A program made the translations under genes and the position numbers. Positions 1 through 6,825 of a stretch of DNA of 9,531 nucleotides are shown here, piece after piece. Numbering within the stretch: the stretch's first letter is position 1; the number at the start of each line of letters is the position of its first letter. Below the pieces are notes generated by a model. That model saw nothing but the letters and a program-made list of their open reading frames with translations. It did not search any database and was not told the origin of the DNA. Source of the DNA: an uncultured Desulfobulbus sp. (GTDB lineage Bacteria; Desulfobacterota; Desulfobulbia; Desulfobulbales; Desulfobulbaceae); NCBI GenBank assembly GCA_946539945.1, contig CAMNHX010000028.1, forward strand, positions 1-9,531, in the 5' to 3' direction.

Positions 1-163
1 AAAAGTCTTTCAGCGAAGCGGTACAAGTCCATCTCCTGCCGCGTTCCGGGTATGCCTCAAGAGATTGACTTGTACCGTGCTGCCCTTTGAAAAGTCGCGC
101 TGACGCGCTCAAAATGACCTTCTTGGAAGTGGGAAAGCAGTACAAAAAAACGGAAGCACTTTA
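1..163 (-). mobile_element. Partial, diverged copy of the window's MITE family (left end outside window)
   Basis: Positions 11-55 match the interior of the copy at 9377 (shared blocks CAGCGAAGCGGTA, AAGTCCATCTCCTGCC and TTCCGGGTAT or close variants). The segment ends at 151-163 with CGGAAGCACTTTA, which agrees at 10 of 13 positions with the terminal inverted repeat CGGAAATACTCTA inferred from the copy at 4122 read in reverse. An 11-bp perfect inverted repeat (CGGTACAAGTC at 19-29 and GACTTGTACCG at 67-77) gives this copy a strong internal hairpin. It lies in the same orientation as the 9377 copy and opposite to the 4122 copy as written. The left terminus is before the window, and the divergence suggests an old, immobile copy. 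No coding sequence is seen here. Confidence 0.6.
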
Positions 164-175
164 AGCCGATGAGTC

Positions 176-211
176 GAGGGCGCTCCTGCCTGGATCGGAG
201 CGCCTCTTTTT
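176..211 (+). terminator. Rho-independent terminator
   Basis: The stem is GAGGGCGCTCC (176-186) pairing with GGAGCGCCTC (197-206) with a single bulged G, a 10-nt loop, and then TTTTT (207-211). The T tract follows only on the + strand. It most likely ends transcription of a + strand gene upstream of the window. It stands about 50 bp before the DUF2318 start, leaving little room for a new promoter between them, so it may instead act as a partial terminator or attenuator inside a longer operon. Confidence 0.8.
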
Positions 212-262
212 CTGACTGCCGGTCGCCCCTGCACTGTGCGCCCGGCCCCTTTTGGAATGCCC

Positions 263-1510
263 ATGTTGCACTACCTGATAGATGTCACTGACAACACGCT
301 GATCCGCGCCTTTGCGCTGACTGTTCTGCTGCTTCTGGGCATGGGCTGCTCCCGCCGGGGTGAGCGCGGCTTCATCGGTTGGGGGCTGTTGGCAGGTGCG
401 CTCATTGCCCTGACTTACGCCATTTTGAAGCGCAACACCGGCTTCATGCAACGGGAGTATTATGATCTGGTCCTCACCGACACTGCCCTGCGCCTGCAAG
501 TCCTCTTTTTGGGGATGCTCTGGCCCTGCTTTGCAAGCAAAGCCTCGGTAGGGCAGCGGACAAGCACTTTTACCAAGTCCGTTCTGGCGATTCTTCTGGC
601 GCTGACCACAGCCCACGCCCTGCCCAACCTCTTTATCTATCCGCTGGACTTTGGGGTGGGCATGGATTCGGTCTTCAACACCGAATACTTTTTCCGGGTT
701 CTGGGTTACTCCCTGGCCCTGGTTCTGCTCTTTCTCCTGGGTCTGGGCTTCTACCAACTGGCTTGCAGACTGCCGCGCCCGCTTCAGGTGGGACTTGCGG
801 CTTTGGTGATTCTAGTCCTGATGGCCAAGGAGCTGCTGGAAGTCGCGCAGGTTCTGGTGGCCCGGGGGATGCTTCGCCAGTACACGGGACAGGTGATATT
901 CTTTCTGACCCATGAAAACTGCTTTGCCTATACGCTTTTTGGGCTTGCCGCCCTGCTGGCTGTGGGCATGGGTCTGTATGCCGGAACGGATCCCCTGCGA
1001 GGGGCCAATCCTGCCGCCATCCGCAAGCAGCGGGCCGGCCATCGAAGCCTGTACCGCTTTGGGGCCTGCACCTTGGTTTGCGGTTTCTGTTTGCTTCTGA
1101 CCATCACCGCGATCCGCGCCTATGCCAACCGGGGGGTGGAGATTTCCCCGGCAGAGGAGACCACTGCGGAAAATGGCCGCATCCTCCTGCCGCTTGCCGT
1201 GGTGGGTGACGGCAATTTGCACCGCTATCAGCACAAGACGCCGGGCGGGCTGACGGTACGCTTCATCGTGATCAAGAAATCCGAAACCGCCTACGGCGTG
1301 GGCCTGGACGCCTGCACCATCTGCGGTCCTTCGGGCTATTACCAGCGCAAGGATCAGGTGGTCTGCCGACTTTGCGACGTGGTGATGAACAAGTCAACCA
1401 TTGGCTTTCCCGGTGGCTGCAACCCCATTCCTTTGACCTTTGCCATTGAGGGAGGAAATCTGGTCATCCGGGTTGAGGATTTGGAGAAGGAAGGCGGGAT
1501 TTTCCGATGA
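263..1510 (+). CDS. DUF2318 polytopic membrane protein with C-terminal Fe-S-type domain
   Basis: This 415-residue inner-membrane protein has about eight hydrophobic segments (roughly residues 14-29, 36-55, 77-92, 105-127, 143-167, 174-200, 219-240 and 264-286). A soluble C-terminal domain follows, presumably extracytoplasmic, with C351xxC354, C368xxC371 and C386, plus H320 and H324 just before it. This is the DUF2318 arrangement, often annotated as an Fe-S-containing membrane protein, and is the counterpart of Cj1660 beside the Campylobacter P19 iron transporter. The likely role is electron transfer or metal handling for the adjacent ABC permeases; the cofactor itself is inferred. I chose ATG 263 because GGA at 254-256 sits 6 nt upstream. 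GTG 236 and ATG 257 are in frame but lack a well-spaced ribosome site. A terminator lies just upstream and a 154-bp repeat-rich spacer follows. Confidence 0.88.
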   Translation: MLHYLIDVTDNTLIRAFALTVLLLLGMGCSRRGERGFIGWGLLAGALIALTYAILKRNTGFMQREYYDLVLTDTALRLQVLFLGMLWPCFASKASVGQRTSTFTKSVLAILLALTTAHALPNLFIYPLDFGVGMDSVFNTEYFFRVLGYSLALVLLFLLGLGFYQLACRLPRPLQVGLAALVILVLMAKELLEVAQVLVARGMLRQYTGQVIFFLTHENCFAYTLFGLAALLAVGMGLYAGTDPLRGANPAAIRKQRAGHRSLYRFGACTLVCGFCLLLTITAIRAYANRGVEISPAEETTAENGRILLPLAVVGDGNLHRYQHKTPGGLTVRFIVIKKSETAYGVGLDACTICGPSGYYQRKDQVVCRLCDVVMNKSTIGFPGGCNPIPLTFAIEGGNLVIRVEDLEKEGGIFR

Positions 1511-1530
1511 GGGGTGTTTTGGGCGAAGCA

Positions 1531-1587
1531 ACTTTTACCGTGCTGGCGCACTGAAAGACTTTTACCGTGCTGGCGCACTGAAAAGTC
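1531..1587 (+). repeat. 27-bp tandem duplication inside a decayed MITE fragment
   Basis: ACTTTTACCGTGCTGGCGCA and the following bases occur twice with an exact 27-bp period (1531-1557 and 1558-1584, differing only at the last base). The unit matches the interior of the complete MITE at 4215-4240. The second unit forms a hairpin: GACTTTT (1557-1563) pairs with AAAAGTC (1581-1587), with an inner GTGC/GCAC stem (1567-1570 with 1575-1578). A further GCTTCG-rich stretch follows to about 1605. No terminal inverted repeats are present, so this is a remnant. The rest of the 154-bp spacer (1511-1664) holds a 13-bp direct repeat AACGAAAAAGCAA (1622-1634 and 1637-1649) and no gene. Confidence 0.75.
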
Positions 1588-1664
1588 AGCGCTTCGCGCT
1601 TCAGCAGGGCGGCAGGGAGTAAACGAAAAAGCAATCAACGAAAAAGCAAACCAAAGCCAAAAAA

Positions 1665-2966
1665 ATGTTCTGGAAGATGATTTTCGGCGCCCTCACCCGG
1701 CAGAGGGGCAAACCCCTGATGATCGCCTTTGCCGTGGGTCTGGGGGTGTCCCTGGCCACAGCCATGCTCAACGTGATGTTTGACGTGGGCGACAAGGTGA
1801 ATCAGGAACTCAAGACCTACGGCGCAAACCTGATCGTGGCCCCCCGTGGTCTTGCCGCCTTCAACGATCTCTACGACCTGACCGAAGACGAAGGCAGGAC
1901 GGAGCAATCGGCACGCCCTGAACAGTTCCTGAACGAGGCAGACATTCTGAAGATCAAGATGATCTTCTGGGCGCACAACATTGTGGACTTTGCCCCCTAT
2001 CTGGATACGCGGGTTCTGGCTGGCGGTGAGGCAATCACCATGACTGGAGCCTGGTTTGACAGGCATCTGGATCTGCCCTCTGGCGAGACCGTGGACACTG
2101 GCATGAACCGCATGAAGTCCTGGTGGGAGGTGCAGGGAAGTTTTGCCAGAGACGAGTCCCTACGAGAGGTCATGGTCGGCACGGAACTGGCAAAGCGGAT
2201 GCGGCTTGCCGTGGGCGACAGCTTCACCCTTGCCGCACCAGACGGTCGCGATCTGGGGCAAGTCAGGGTCTGCGGCATCTTCCACAGCGGTGGCGAGGAG
2301 GATGGCCGCGTTTTCGCGCCGCTGGCCCTGGCCCAGGAGATCGCCGGACAGCCCGGCAAGGTCCAGCGGGTGGAGGTAAGCGCCCTCACCACCCCGGAAA
2401 ACGAACTGGCCCGCCGCGCTGCCCAGAATCCGAACAGCCTTTCCGCCATGGAGTGGGAGACCTGGTACTGCACCTGCTACATCAGTTCCGTGGCCTACCA
2501 GATCGAGGAGGCCCTGCCTGAAGCCCGGGTGAAGACGGTCTTGCAGGTAGCCCAGTCCGAGGGCGCGATTCTCCAGAAGACGCAACTTTTGATGCTGCTC
2601 CTCACTCTCTTGAGCCTGATCTGTTCAGCGCTTGCCATCTCCAATCTTGTCACCGCAAATGTGATGGAGCGCAGCGCTGAAGTGGGGCTTTTGAAGGCTG
2701 TGGGCGCACACACCGGCGCGGTTATCCTGCTCATCATGACGGAAATCCTGCTTTCAGCCTTTGTGGGCGCAGTAGGCGGCTACTGCATGGGACTGGGCTT
2801 TGCCCAGCTTATAGGGCGCACTGTCTTTGGCTCCTTTGTGACAGCCAAGGCTTTGGTCATCCCCATTGTGGCGGTTCTGGTCCTCCTGGTCACGCTGATC
2901 GGGAGCCTGCCTGCCATGCGGATGCTCTTTCTGCTCCGGCCCACAGAAGTTCTGCACGGGAAATAA
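1665..2966 (+). CDS. MacB/FtsX-like ABC transporter permease (Cj1661-like)
   Basis: This 433-residue permease has the MacB topology. TM1 is at about 16-40, followed by a large extracytoplasmic domain (about 45-300) and three C-terminal helices (about 307-331, 352-378 and 395-417) of the FtsX domain, including the coupling-type stretch ERSAEVGLLKAVGA. The extracytoplasmic domain carries GGEEDG (209-214), echoed as GGKEDG in the next permease, and a C269-T-C271 pair before an SSVAYQIEEALP stretch. With the next permease and the ATPase at 4386 it should form a mechanotransmission-type ABC complex, by context for iron acquisition as in the Campylobacter P19 locus. ATG 1665 has no recognisable Shine-Dalgarno and sits behind an A-rich leader. 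The in-frame ATG 1677 is worse spaced, and the in-frame stop at 1620 excludes a much longer protein. The gene is separated from DUF2318 by repeats and from the next permease by 3 bp. Confidence 0.9.
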   Translation: MFWKMIFGALTRQRGKPLMIAFAVGLGVSLATAMLNVMFDVGDKVNQELKTYGANLIVAPRGLAAFNDLYDLTEDEGRTEQSARPEQFLNEADILKIKMIFWAHNIVDFAPYLDTRVLAGGEAITMTGAWFDRHLDLPSGETVDTGMNRMKSWWEVQGSFARDESLREVMVGTELAKRMRLAVGDSFTLAAPDGRDLGQVRVCGIFHSGGEEDGRVFAPLALAQEIAGQPGKVQRVEVSALTTPENELARRAAQNPNSLSAMEWETWYCTCYISSVAYQIEEALPEARVKTVLQVAQSEGAILQKTQLLMLLLTLLSLICSALAISNLVTANVMERSAEVGLLKAVGAHTGAVILLIMTEILLSAFVGAVGGYCMGLGFAQLIGRTVFGSFVTAKALVIPIVAVLVLLVTLIGSLPAMRMLFLLRPTEVLHGK

Positions 2967-2969
2967 GCC

Positions 2970-4124
2970 ATGCCCCCCAAGACGCTCAAAACCAAAAACA
3001 AAACCTTCCTGTTCAGGATGCTTGCCATGTCGCTGGTGCGGCGACGCTCGCGTATGGCCGTGGCCCTGGTAGGTATTGCCATTGGCGCGACCGTGCTTCT
3101 GGGCATGGTGAGCATCAGTTACGACATTCCCCGCCAGATGAGTCTGGAGTTCCGCTCCTACGGGGCCAACATGGTCTTTGTCTCTGCCGCAGGCGCACAG
3201 GTGGCGCTTGCCGATGCCGAACAAGCCCGAAAGCTCCTGCCTGCCGAACAACTGGTCGGCATGACGCCCTTCCGTTACCTGAACATCCGCCACAACCGCG
3301 TACCTTACACGGCAGTAGGTACAGACTTCGCGGCAGTGCAAAAGACCAGCCCTTACTGGCAGGTCTCCGGCGAGTGGCCCAAGGGTCCGAACGAGGTGCT
3401 GGCTGGTGCGGATGCAGCTGAATACGCCCGCCTCAAGCCGGGCATGGAACTGGCCATTGATGGCGTCAACAGCAAGGGTTCCCGTTTTCGCGGCAAGATC
3501 AGGGTGAGCGGCGTGGTGAAGACTGGCGGCAAGGAGGACGGTTTTTTCTTCATGGCCCTGCCAGACATGGAAAAGCTCACCGGAGAGAGCGGCGTGGCTG
3601 ATGTGATCGAGTTGAGTTTGAGCGCTGCCGAGGCGGATTTGAAGCAGCTGGCAGGGGCAGTCCATGAAACCGTGCCTTCGCTTGAAGCCCGGCTGGTGCG
3701 GCGCGTCACCCAGTCCGAGGCTGCTGTTCTGGGCAAGCTGAAGATGCTGGTCACGCTGGTGACTGGTATCGTGCTGGTCCTCACCATGATCTGCGTGGCC
3801 ACTACCATGATGACCGTGGTCATGGAGCGTCGCTACGAGATTGGCCTGAAAAAGGCCCTGGGCGCGGGCAGTCGCGCCATTGCCCGCGAGTTTCTGGCGG
3901 AAGGTCTGGTTCTGGGACTGGCAGGCGGTCTGCTCGGCGGGGTCTGCGGTCTGCTCTTTGCCCAGTTGATCAGCGTGGAGGTCTTTGCGCGCACGGTAAG
4001 CCTGCGGCTGAACTTCATTCCAGTGACAGTGCTGGTTTCCGCGCTGGTCACCATGACCGCCTGTTTTTGGCCGGTGCGCCGGGCCATGCGGGTGGACCCG
4101 GCAGTGGTTTTGCGGGGGGAGTAG
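2970..4124 (+). CDS. MacB/FtsX-like ABC transporter permease (Cj1662-like)
   Basis: This 384-residue permease has TM1 at about 28-52, an extracytoplasmic MacB-type domain (about 55-255) and three C-terminal helices (about 260-283, 308-334 and 347-369). The coupling region is ERRYEIGLKKALGA and the end is DPAVVLRGE, both typical of FtsX-family permeases. GGKEDG at 186-191 aligns with GGEEDG of the preceding gene, so the two are probably paralogues forming a heterodimer. Unlike its partner, its extracytoplasmic domain has no cysteine. It starts 3 bp after the previous stop, with GGGA at 2958-2961 as ribosome site, so translation is likely coupled. Its TAG stop (4122-4124) is also the first three bases of the MITE that follows. 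Protein length and C-terminus look normal, so the insertion probably did not damage it. Confidence 0.9.
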   Translation: MPPKTLKTKNKTFLFRMLAMSLVRRRSRMAVALVGIAIGATVLLGMVSISYDIPRQMSLEFRSYGANMVFVSAAGAQVALADAEQARKLLPAEQLVGMTPFRYLNIRHNRVPYTAVGTDFAAVQKTSPYWQVSGEWPKGPNEVLAGADAAEYARLKPGMELAIDGVNSKGSRFRGKIRVSGVVKTGGKEDGFFFMALPDMEKLTGESGVADVIELSLSAAEADLKQLAGAVHETVPSLEARLVRRVTQSEAAVLGKLKMLVTLVTGIVLVLTMICVATTMMTVVMERRYEIGLKKALGAGSRAIAREFLAEGLVLGLAGGLLGGVCGLLFAQLISVEVFARTVSLRLNFIPVTVLVSALVTMTACFWPVRRAMRVDPAVVLRGE

Positions 4125-4287
4125 AGTATTTCCGCTTTGTCTTTTTATTGTCATTCTGAAGCGCGAAGCGCTGAAGAATCTCATGGAGAATACCGGGAAG
4201 GCGGCAGGAGATGGACTTTTACCGTGCTTCGCACTGAAAAGTCGCTTCGTTCAGCATGACATAAAAAGTGAAAACGGAATTACTCTA
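4122..4287 (+). mobile_element. Complete 166-bp MITE with TA-ended terminal inverted repeats
   Basis: The ends are TAGAGTATTTCCG (4122-4134) and CGGAATTACTCTA (4275-4287), inverted repeats with one mismatch. The imperfect similarity extends over about 39 bp (4122-4160 against 4250-4287). Both ends finish in TA, as expected for an IS630/Tc1-mariner-type element that duplicates a TA target. No ORF is inside, so it is non-autonomous. Internal hairpins are AGCGC-gaa-GCGCT (4160-4172) and GACTTTT...AAAAGTC (4214-4243) with an inner GTGC/GCAC. Related copies lie at 1-163 and from 9377 in the opposite orientation. The element family assignment is inferred from the TA ends; no transposase is in the window. 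Confidence 0.8.
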
Positions 4288-4349
4288 GTTGTCCGCGAAT
4301 CACGACGCACAACTCGCTGACCAAGAAATGAGCGTGCCGCTTCGCGGCA
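4287..4349 (+). promoter_or_regulatory. Two inverted repeats in the leader of the first ABC ATPase
   Basis: Just after the MITE, AGTTGT (4287-4292) and ACAACT (4309-4314) form a perfect 6-bp inverted repeat, with GCG/CGC pairing inside after a two-base bulge. TGCCGC-ttc-GCGGCA (4335-4349) is a perfect 6-bp stem with a 3-nt loop. Neither is followed by a T run, so they do not look like terminators. They could be an operator, an mRNA-stability structure or incidental. No convincing -35/-10 pair is visible in 4288-4385, so the promoter question is open. Confidence 0.35.
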
Positions 4350-4374
4350 GGGACACAAGGTATTCAGGAGAGAA

Positions 4375-4380
4375 GGGGAG
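4375..4380 (+). promoter_or_regulatory. Ribosome binding site fixing the ATPase start
   Basis: GGGGAG lies 5 nt before ATG 4386 and supports that start. It is a stronger site than those of the permeases upstream. Confidence 0.7.
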
Positions 4381-4385
4381 AGGCA

Positions 4386-5141
4386 ATGCTGGACGCACAA
4401 ACTGACGCGGCAACAGAAAAGACGCTGGAGATTCAGGGTATCACCAAGAGCTTCGGCGCAGTACACGCCTTGAGCGACATCAGTTTTACCGTAAACCGGG
4501 GCGAATGGATCGCCATCATGGGGCCATCCGGTTCAGGCAAGACCACCATGATCAACATCATCGGCTGCATGGACAGGCCCACCAGCGGCGCAGTCATTCT
4601 GGACGGCGAGGATGTCTCCAGCCTTTCTGCCGAGGAACTGACCGTGATCCGGCGGGACAAGATCGGGCTGGTCTTCCAGCAATTCCATCTGGTTCCCTAC
4701 CTCACAGCCGTGGAAAACGTGATGGTAGCCCAGTACTACCACAGTCTGGTTGACGAGAACGAGGCCCTGCAAGCCCTGGACCGCGTGGGTCTTCTGGAGC
4801 GGGCACGGCACTTGCCGCGCCAGCTCTCTGGTGGCGAACAGCAGCGCGTATGCGTTGCCCGCGCCCTGATCAACTCTCCCAAGCTGATTCTGGCAGACGA
4901 GCCTACCGGCAATCTGGACGAGAGCAACGGCAAGATCGTCATGGACCTGTTCCGCCAACTGCACGCCGAGGGCAGCACCATCGTGGTTGTGACCCATGAC
5001 CCGGACGTAGCAGCCTGCGCGGAAAAGACCATTGTTCTGGAGTATGGTCGTCTGGCCCGGATTACCGACAATCCCCCGCAGACGGGCAAGGTGGAACAGG
5101 CCGGTGAAACGGCGCAGACCACGCTGGACAAACAGGCATGA
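4386..5141 (+). CDS. ABC transporter ATP-binding protein, LolD/MacB type (Cj1663-like)
   Basis: This 251-residue cytoplasmic ATPase has every catalytic motif: Walker A GPSGSGKT (46-53), Q-loop around Q98, signature LSGGEQQ (147-153), Walker B LILADE (167-172), D-loop NLDE, and switch histidine H204 in VVTHD. Length and motif spacing are normal for the LolD/MacB family. The last ~25 residues are a polar tail. It probably energises the two FtsX-like permeases just upstream, from which it is separated by the MITE and a 98-bp leader with its own good ribosome site. Its stop overlaps the next start as ATGA (5138-5141), so it is translationally coupled to the DUF4418 gene. The substrate is inferred to be iron-related only from synteny with the P19 locus. 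Confidence 0.93.
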   Translation: MLDAQTDAATEKTLEIQGITKSFGAVHALSDISFTVNRGEWIAIMGPSGSGKTTMINIIGCMDRPTSGAVILDGEDVSSLSAEELTVIRRDKIGLVFQQFHLVPYLTAVENVMVAQYYHSLVDENEALQALDRVGLLERARHLPRQLSGGEQQRVCVARALINSPKLILADEPTGNLDESNGKIVMDLFRQLHAEGSTIVVVTHDPDVAACAEKTIVLEYGRLARITDNPPQTGKVEQAGETAQTTLDKQA

Positions 5142-5581
5142 AGCAGAAAATCCCTGGTTTGGCCTTCATCGTTCTCGGCCTGCTTTTGGCTGCCTTGCCC
5201 TTCTGGATCCTGCCGGTCTGTGACCAGAGTGTCGCGACAGCGGCAGGCGGTCAGATGCCCATGCGCTGCCACTGGACAGCCCGGGCTGAACTGGGTTTGG
5301 GGCTTTTGGTAGCCTTTGGCGGGCTTTTGTACTGCGTCGCCCCGGAAAAAGGCTTGCGCCCCGGCCTCGCCATCATGCAGGCAGGAGCGGCTTGTCTGGC
5401 CTTTCTCATGCCAGAACTGTTCATCCCTGTCTGTGACGGGGCGCGGATGCCCTGCCATATTGGCACGCAGCACGGTCTCCGCATTGTGAGCCTGCTAACT
5501 CTGTTCCTGGCGCTCGGCTGCACCTTCAGCGACATTCCCTTGCGCCACCCCTTATCATGGACCAGGCAAAGGAAACCGTGA
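5138..5581 (+). CDS. DUF4418 family small membrane protein
   Basis: This 147-residue protein has four hydrophobic segments (about 7-26, 48-66, 75-95 and 112-130). It is built as two similar halves. Each has a helix ending in PVCD (C28, C99), a short loop, then M-x-C-H (M42-R-C44-H45 and M104-P-C106-H107), and a second helix ending near a cysteine (C66, C128). The two CysMetCysHis clusters should face the same side of the membrane, which would suit metal, haem or disulfide chemistry. That is inference, since the family has no established function that I know of. DUF4418 proteins commonly sit beside MacB-like permease and ATPase genes, as here. The start overlaps the preceding stop (ATGA) and the end overlaps the next gene. 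Confidence 0.82.
   Translation: MKQKIPGLAFIVLGLLLAALPFWILPVCDQSVATAAGGQMPMRCHWTARAELGLGLLVAFGGLLYCVAPEKGLRPGLAIMQAGAACLAFLMPELFIPVCDGARMPCHIGTQHGLRIVSLLTLFLALGCTFSDIPLRHPLSWTRQRKP
5571..5580 (+). promoter_or_regulatory. GTG start of third permease overlapping DUF4418 stop (GTGA)
   Basis: AGGA (5570-5573) stands 4 nt before GTG 5578-5580, which overlaps the DUF4418 stop codon TGA at 5579-5581. The upstream in-frame ATG at 5557 has no Shine-Dalgarno. The neighbouring junctions at 5138 and 6822 use the same 4-nt overlap style, which favours GTG 5578. Confidence 0.55.
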
Positions 5582-6825
5582 AGGCTCGCGCTCTTACCCC
5601 TCTGGCCCTTGCCTGGGCCACTCTCCGGCGGCGTCCGGCGCGAAGCGGCAGTCTCTGCCTTCTGGTGGCGCTCTTTGCCTTTGCGCTCTGTGCTGCCGCG
5701 CTGGTGAACGCCTGGCTGAAAAGCGGGCTTTCCGGGTTGTCCGGGCGCATGGGCGCAGACATCCTCATCGTGCCCTATGGCTACGAAAAGAAGCTGGAAG
5801 GGGCACTGTTGCGTGGTGAACCCAGCCAATTCTACACCAAGGTTGAATTGGTCGACAAAATACGGGGCCACGCCTTTGTGGCCGCAGCCTCGCCCCAACT
5901 CTTTTTGACCTCGCTTTCTGCGGGCTGCTGTTCTGTGAAGGTGCAGCTTGTGGGCTTTGATCCGGCGACTGACTTCAGCGTGGGTCCCTGGTTGCGCAGT
6001 CGTCTGGACAAGCCGCTGGGCCAGTTGGGAACAGATGAAATCGTGGTTGGTGCGCTCATCACGGCAAAACCGGGCGAGAGTATCCGTTTCTTTGGCAAGC
6101 CCTTCACCGTGGCGGCCAGAATGGATCGCAGCGGCATGGGCTTTGACAGCAGCGTGTTCATGACGCTGGAAGCGGCGCGTCTGCTGACCAAGGAAGCACT
6201 CTTTGCCGAACTGGCTGCCGAAGGCTTGATGCCCCTTGGTGGGGCGGACGACGCGGACGCGGCTATCTCCTCGGTATTGATCAAGGTTAAAGACGGTTCT
6301 TCGGTCAAGGAGGCGGCCAACGAACTCATGCGCCTCTACGCCATTCCCTACAATCTGGATATGCTGGTGGCTGCTGATATGCTCTCTGCCATCTCCAGCA
6401 GCATCAAGAACCTGTCCCTTTTGCTCTTCGGGCTGGCCTGCGGACTTTGGGGCATCGCGCTACTGGCGCTCTTTGTGGTCTTTTCCGCAGGACAAGCCGA
6501 GCGACGCCGGGAAATGGCCATCCTGCGCCTTCTGGGGGCCACGCGCAAAAGGTTGGCACTCATTACCCTGACCGAGGCGCTACTGATCAGTCTGGCTGGC
6601 GCGGCTGGCGGACTGGGCGCAGCAGGGCTTCTGCTCCTGCCCTTTGCGCCGCTCCTCTTCCAGACGCTGGGACTGCCCTACTTGCCCTTGAGTTGTGGAC
6701 AGGCGCTGGCTGTGGGGATTACGGTTGCTCTCCTTGCCCTGCTGACCGGGCCGCTGGCTGCCTCCTGGTCTGCCTTGAGTCTCACGCGCCTGGACACCTA
6801 TCAAAGCCTACGGGAGGGAGAATGA
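5578..6825 (+). CDS. FtsX/MacB-like ABC transporter permease (third)
   Basis: The protein is 415 residues from GTG 5578, or 422 from the in-frame ATG 5557. Counting from GTG, TM1 is at about 24-46, followed by an extracytoplasmic domain (about 50-270) and C-terminal helices at about 276-303, 330-355 and 372-393. The coupling segment is ERRREMAILRLLGATRKRLA. A vicinal cysteine pair (C117-C118) precedes VQLVGFDPATDF in the extracytoplasmic domain. It is only distantly similar to the two permeases upstream. With the ATPase at 6822 it forms a second ABC module; a single permease gene implies a homodimer, or pairing with DUF4418 as accessory subunit. It ends in ATGA overlap with the ATPase. The substrate is unknown. 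Confidence 0.88.
   Translation: MKARALTPLALAWATLRRRPARSGSLCLLVALFAFALCAAALVNAWLKSGLSGLSGRMGADILIVPYGYEKKLEGALLRGEPSQFYTKVELVDKIRGHAFVAAASPQLFLTSLSAGCCSVKVQLVGFDPATDFSVGPWLRSRLDKPLGQLGTDEIVVGALITAKPGESIRFFGKPFTVAARMDRSGMGFDSSVFMTLEAARLLTKEALFAELAAEGLMPLGGADDADAAISSVLIKVKDGSSVKEAANELMRLYAIPYNLDMLVAADMLSAISSSIKNLSLLLFGLACGLWGIALLALFVVFSAGQAERRREMAILRLLGATRKRLALITLTEALLISLAGAAGGLGAAGLLLLPFAPLLFQTLGLPYLPLSCGQALAVGITVALLALLTGPLAASWSALSLTRLDTYQSLREGE

Noticed and set aside
65..93. Possible promoter TTGACT - 17 bp - TGAAAA
   Set aside because: The -10 half matches the consensus at only three positions. It lies inside a mobile-element remnant, and the terminator at 176-211 would stand between it and the first gene.
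161..757. Minus-strand open frame of 198 codons at the left end
   Set aside because: It is antisense to the membrane segments of the DUF2318 gene and overlaps the terminator. Its composition is Gln/Gly-rich with no domain.
1531..1584. Possible CRISPR array
   Set aside because: There are only two repeat units and they are directly adjacent with no spacer. The unit matches the MITE interior.
2754..4184. Long open frame on the minus strand (476 codons) across the permeases
   Set aside because: It is antisense to two clear FtsX-family permeases. Its translation is rich in His, Gln and Ala with no recognisable domain, as expected for a shadow frame in GC-rich DNA.
6447..6821. Upstream extension of the second ATPase frame by 125 codons
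   Set aside because: The extension overlaps the permease C-terminus in another frame and has no domain. ATG 6822 has a good ribosome site and an ATGA overlap, and the ATPase fold starts right there.
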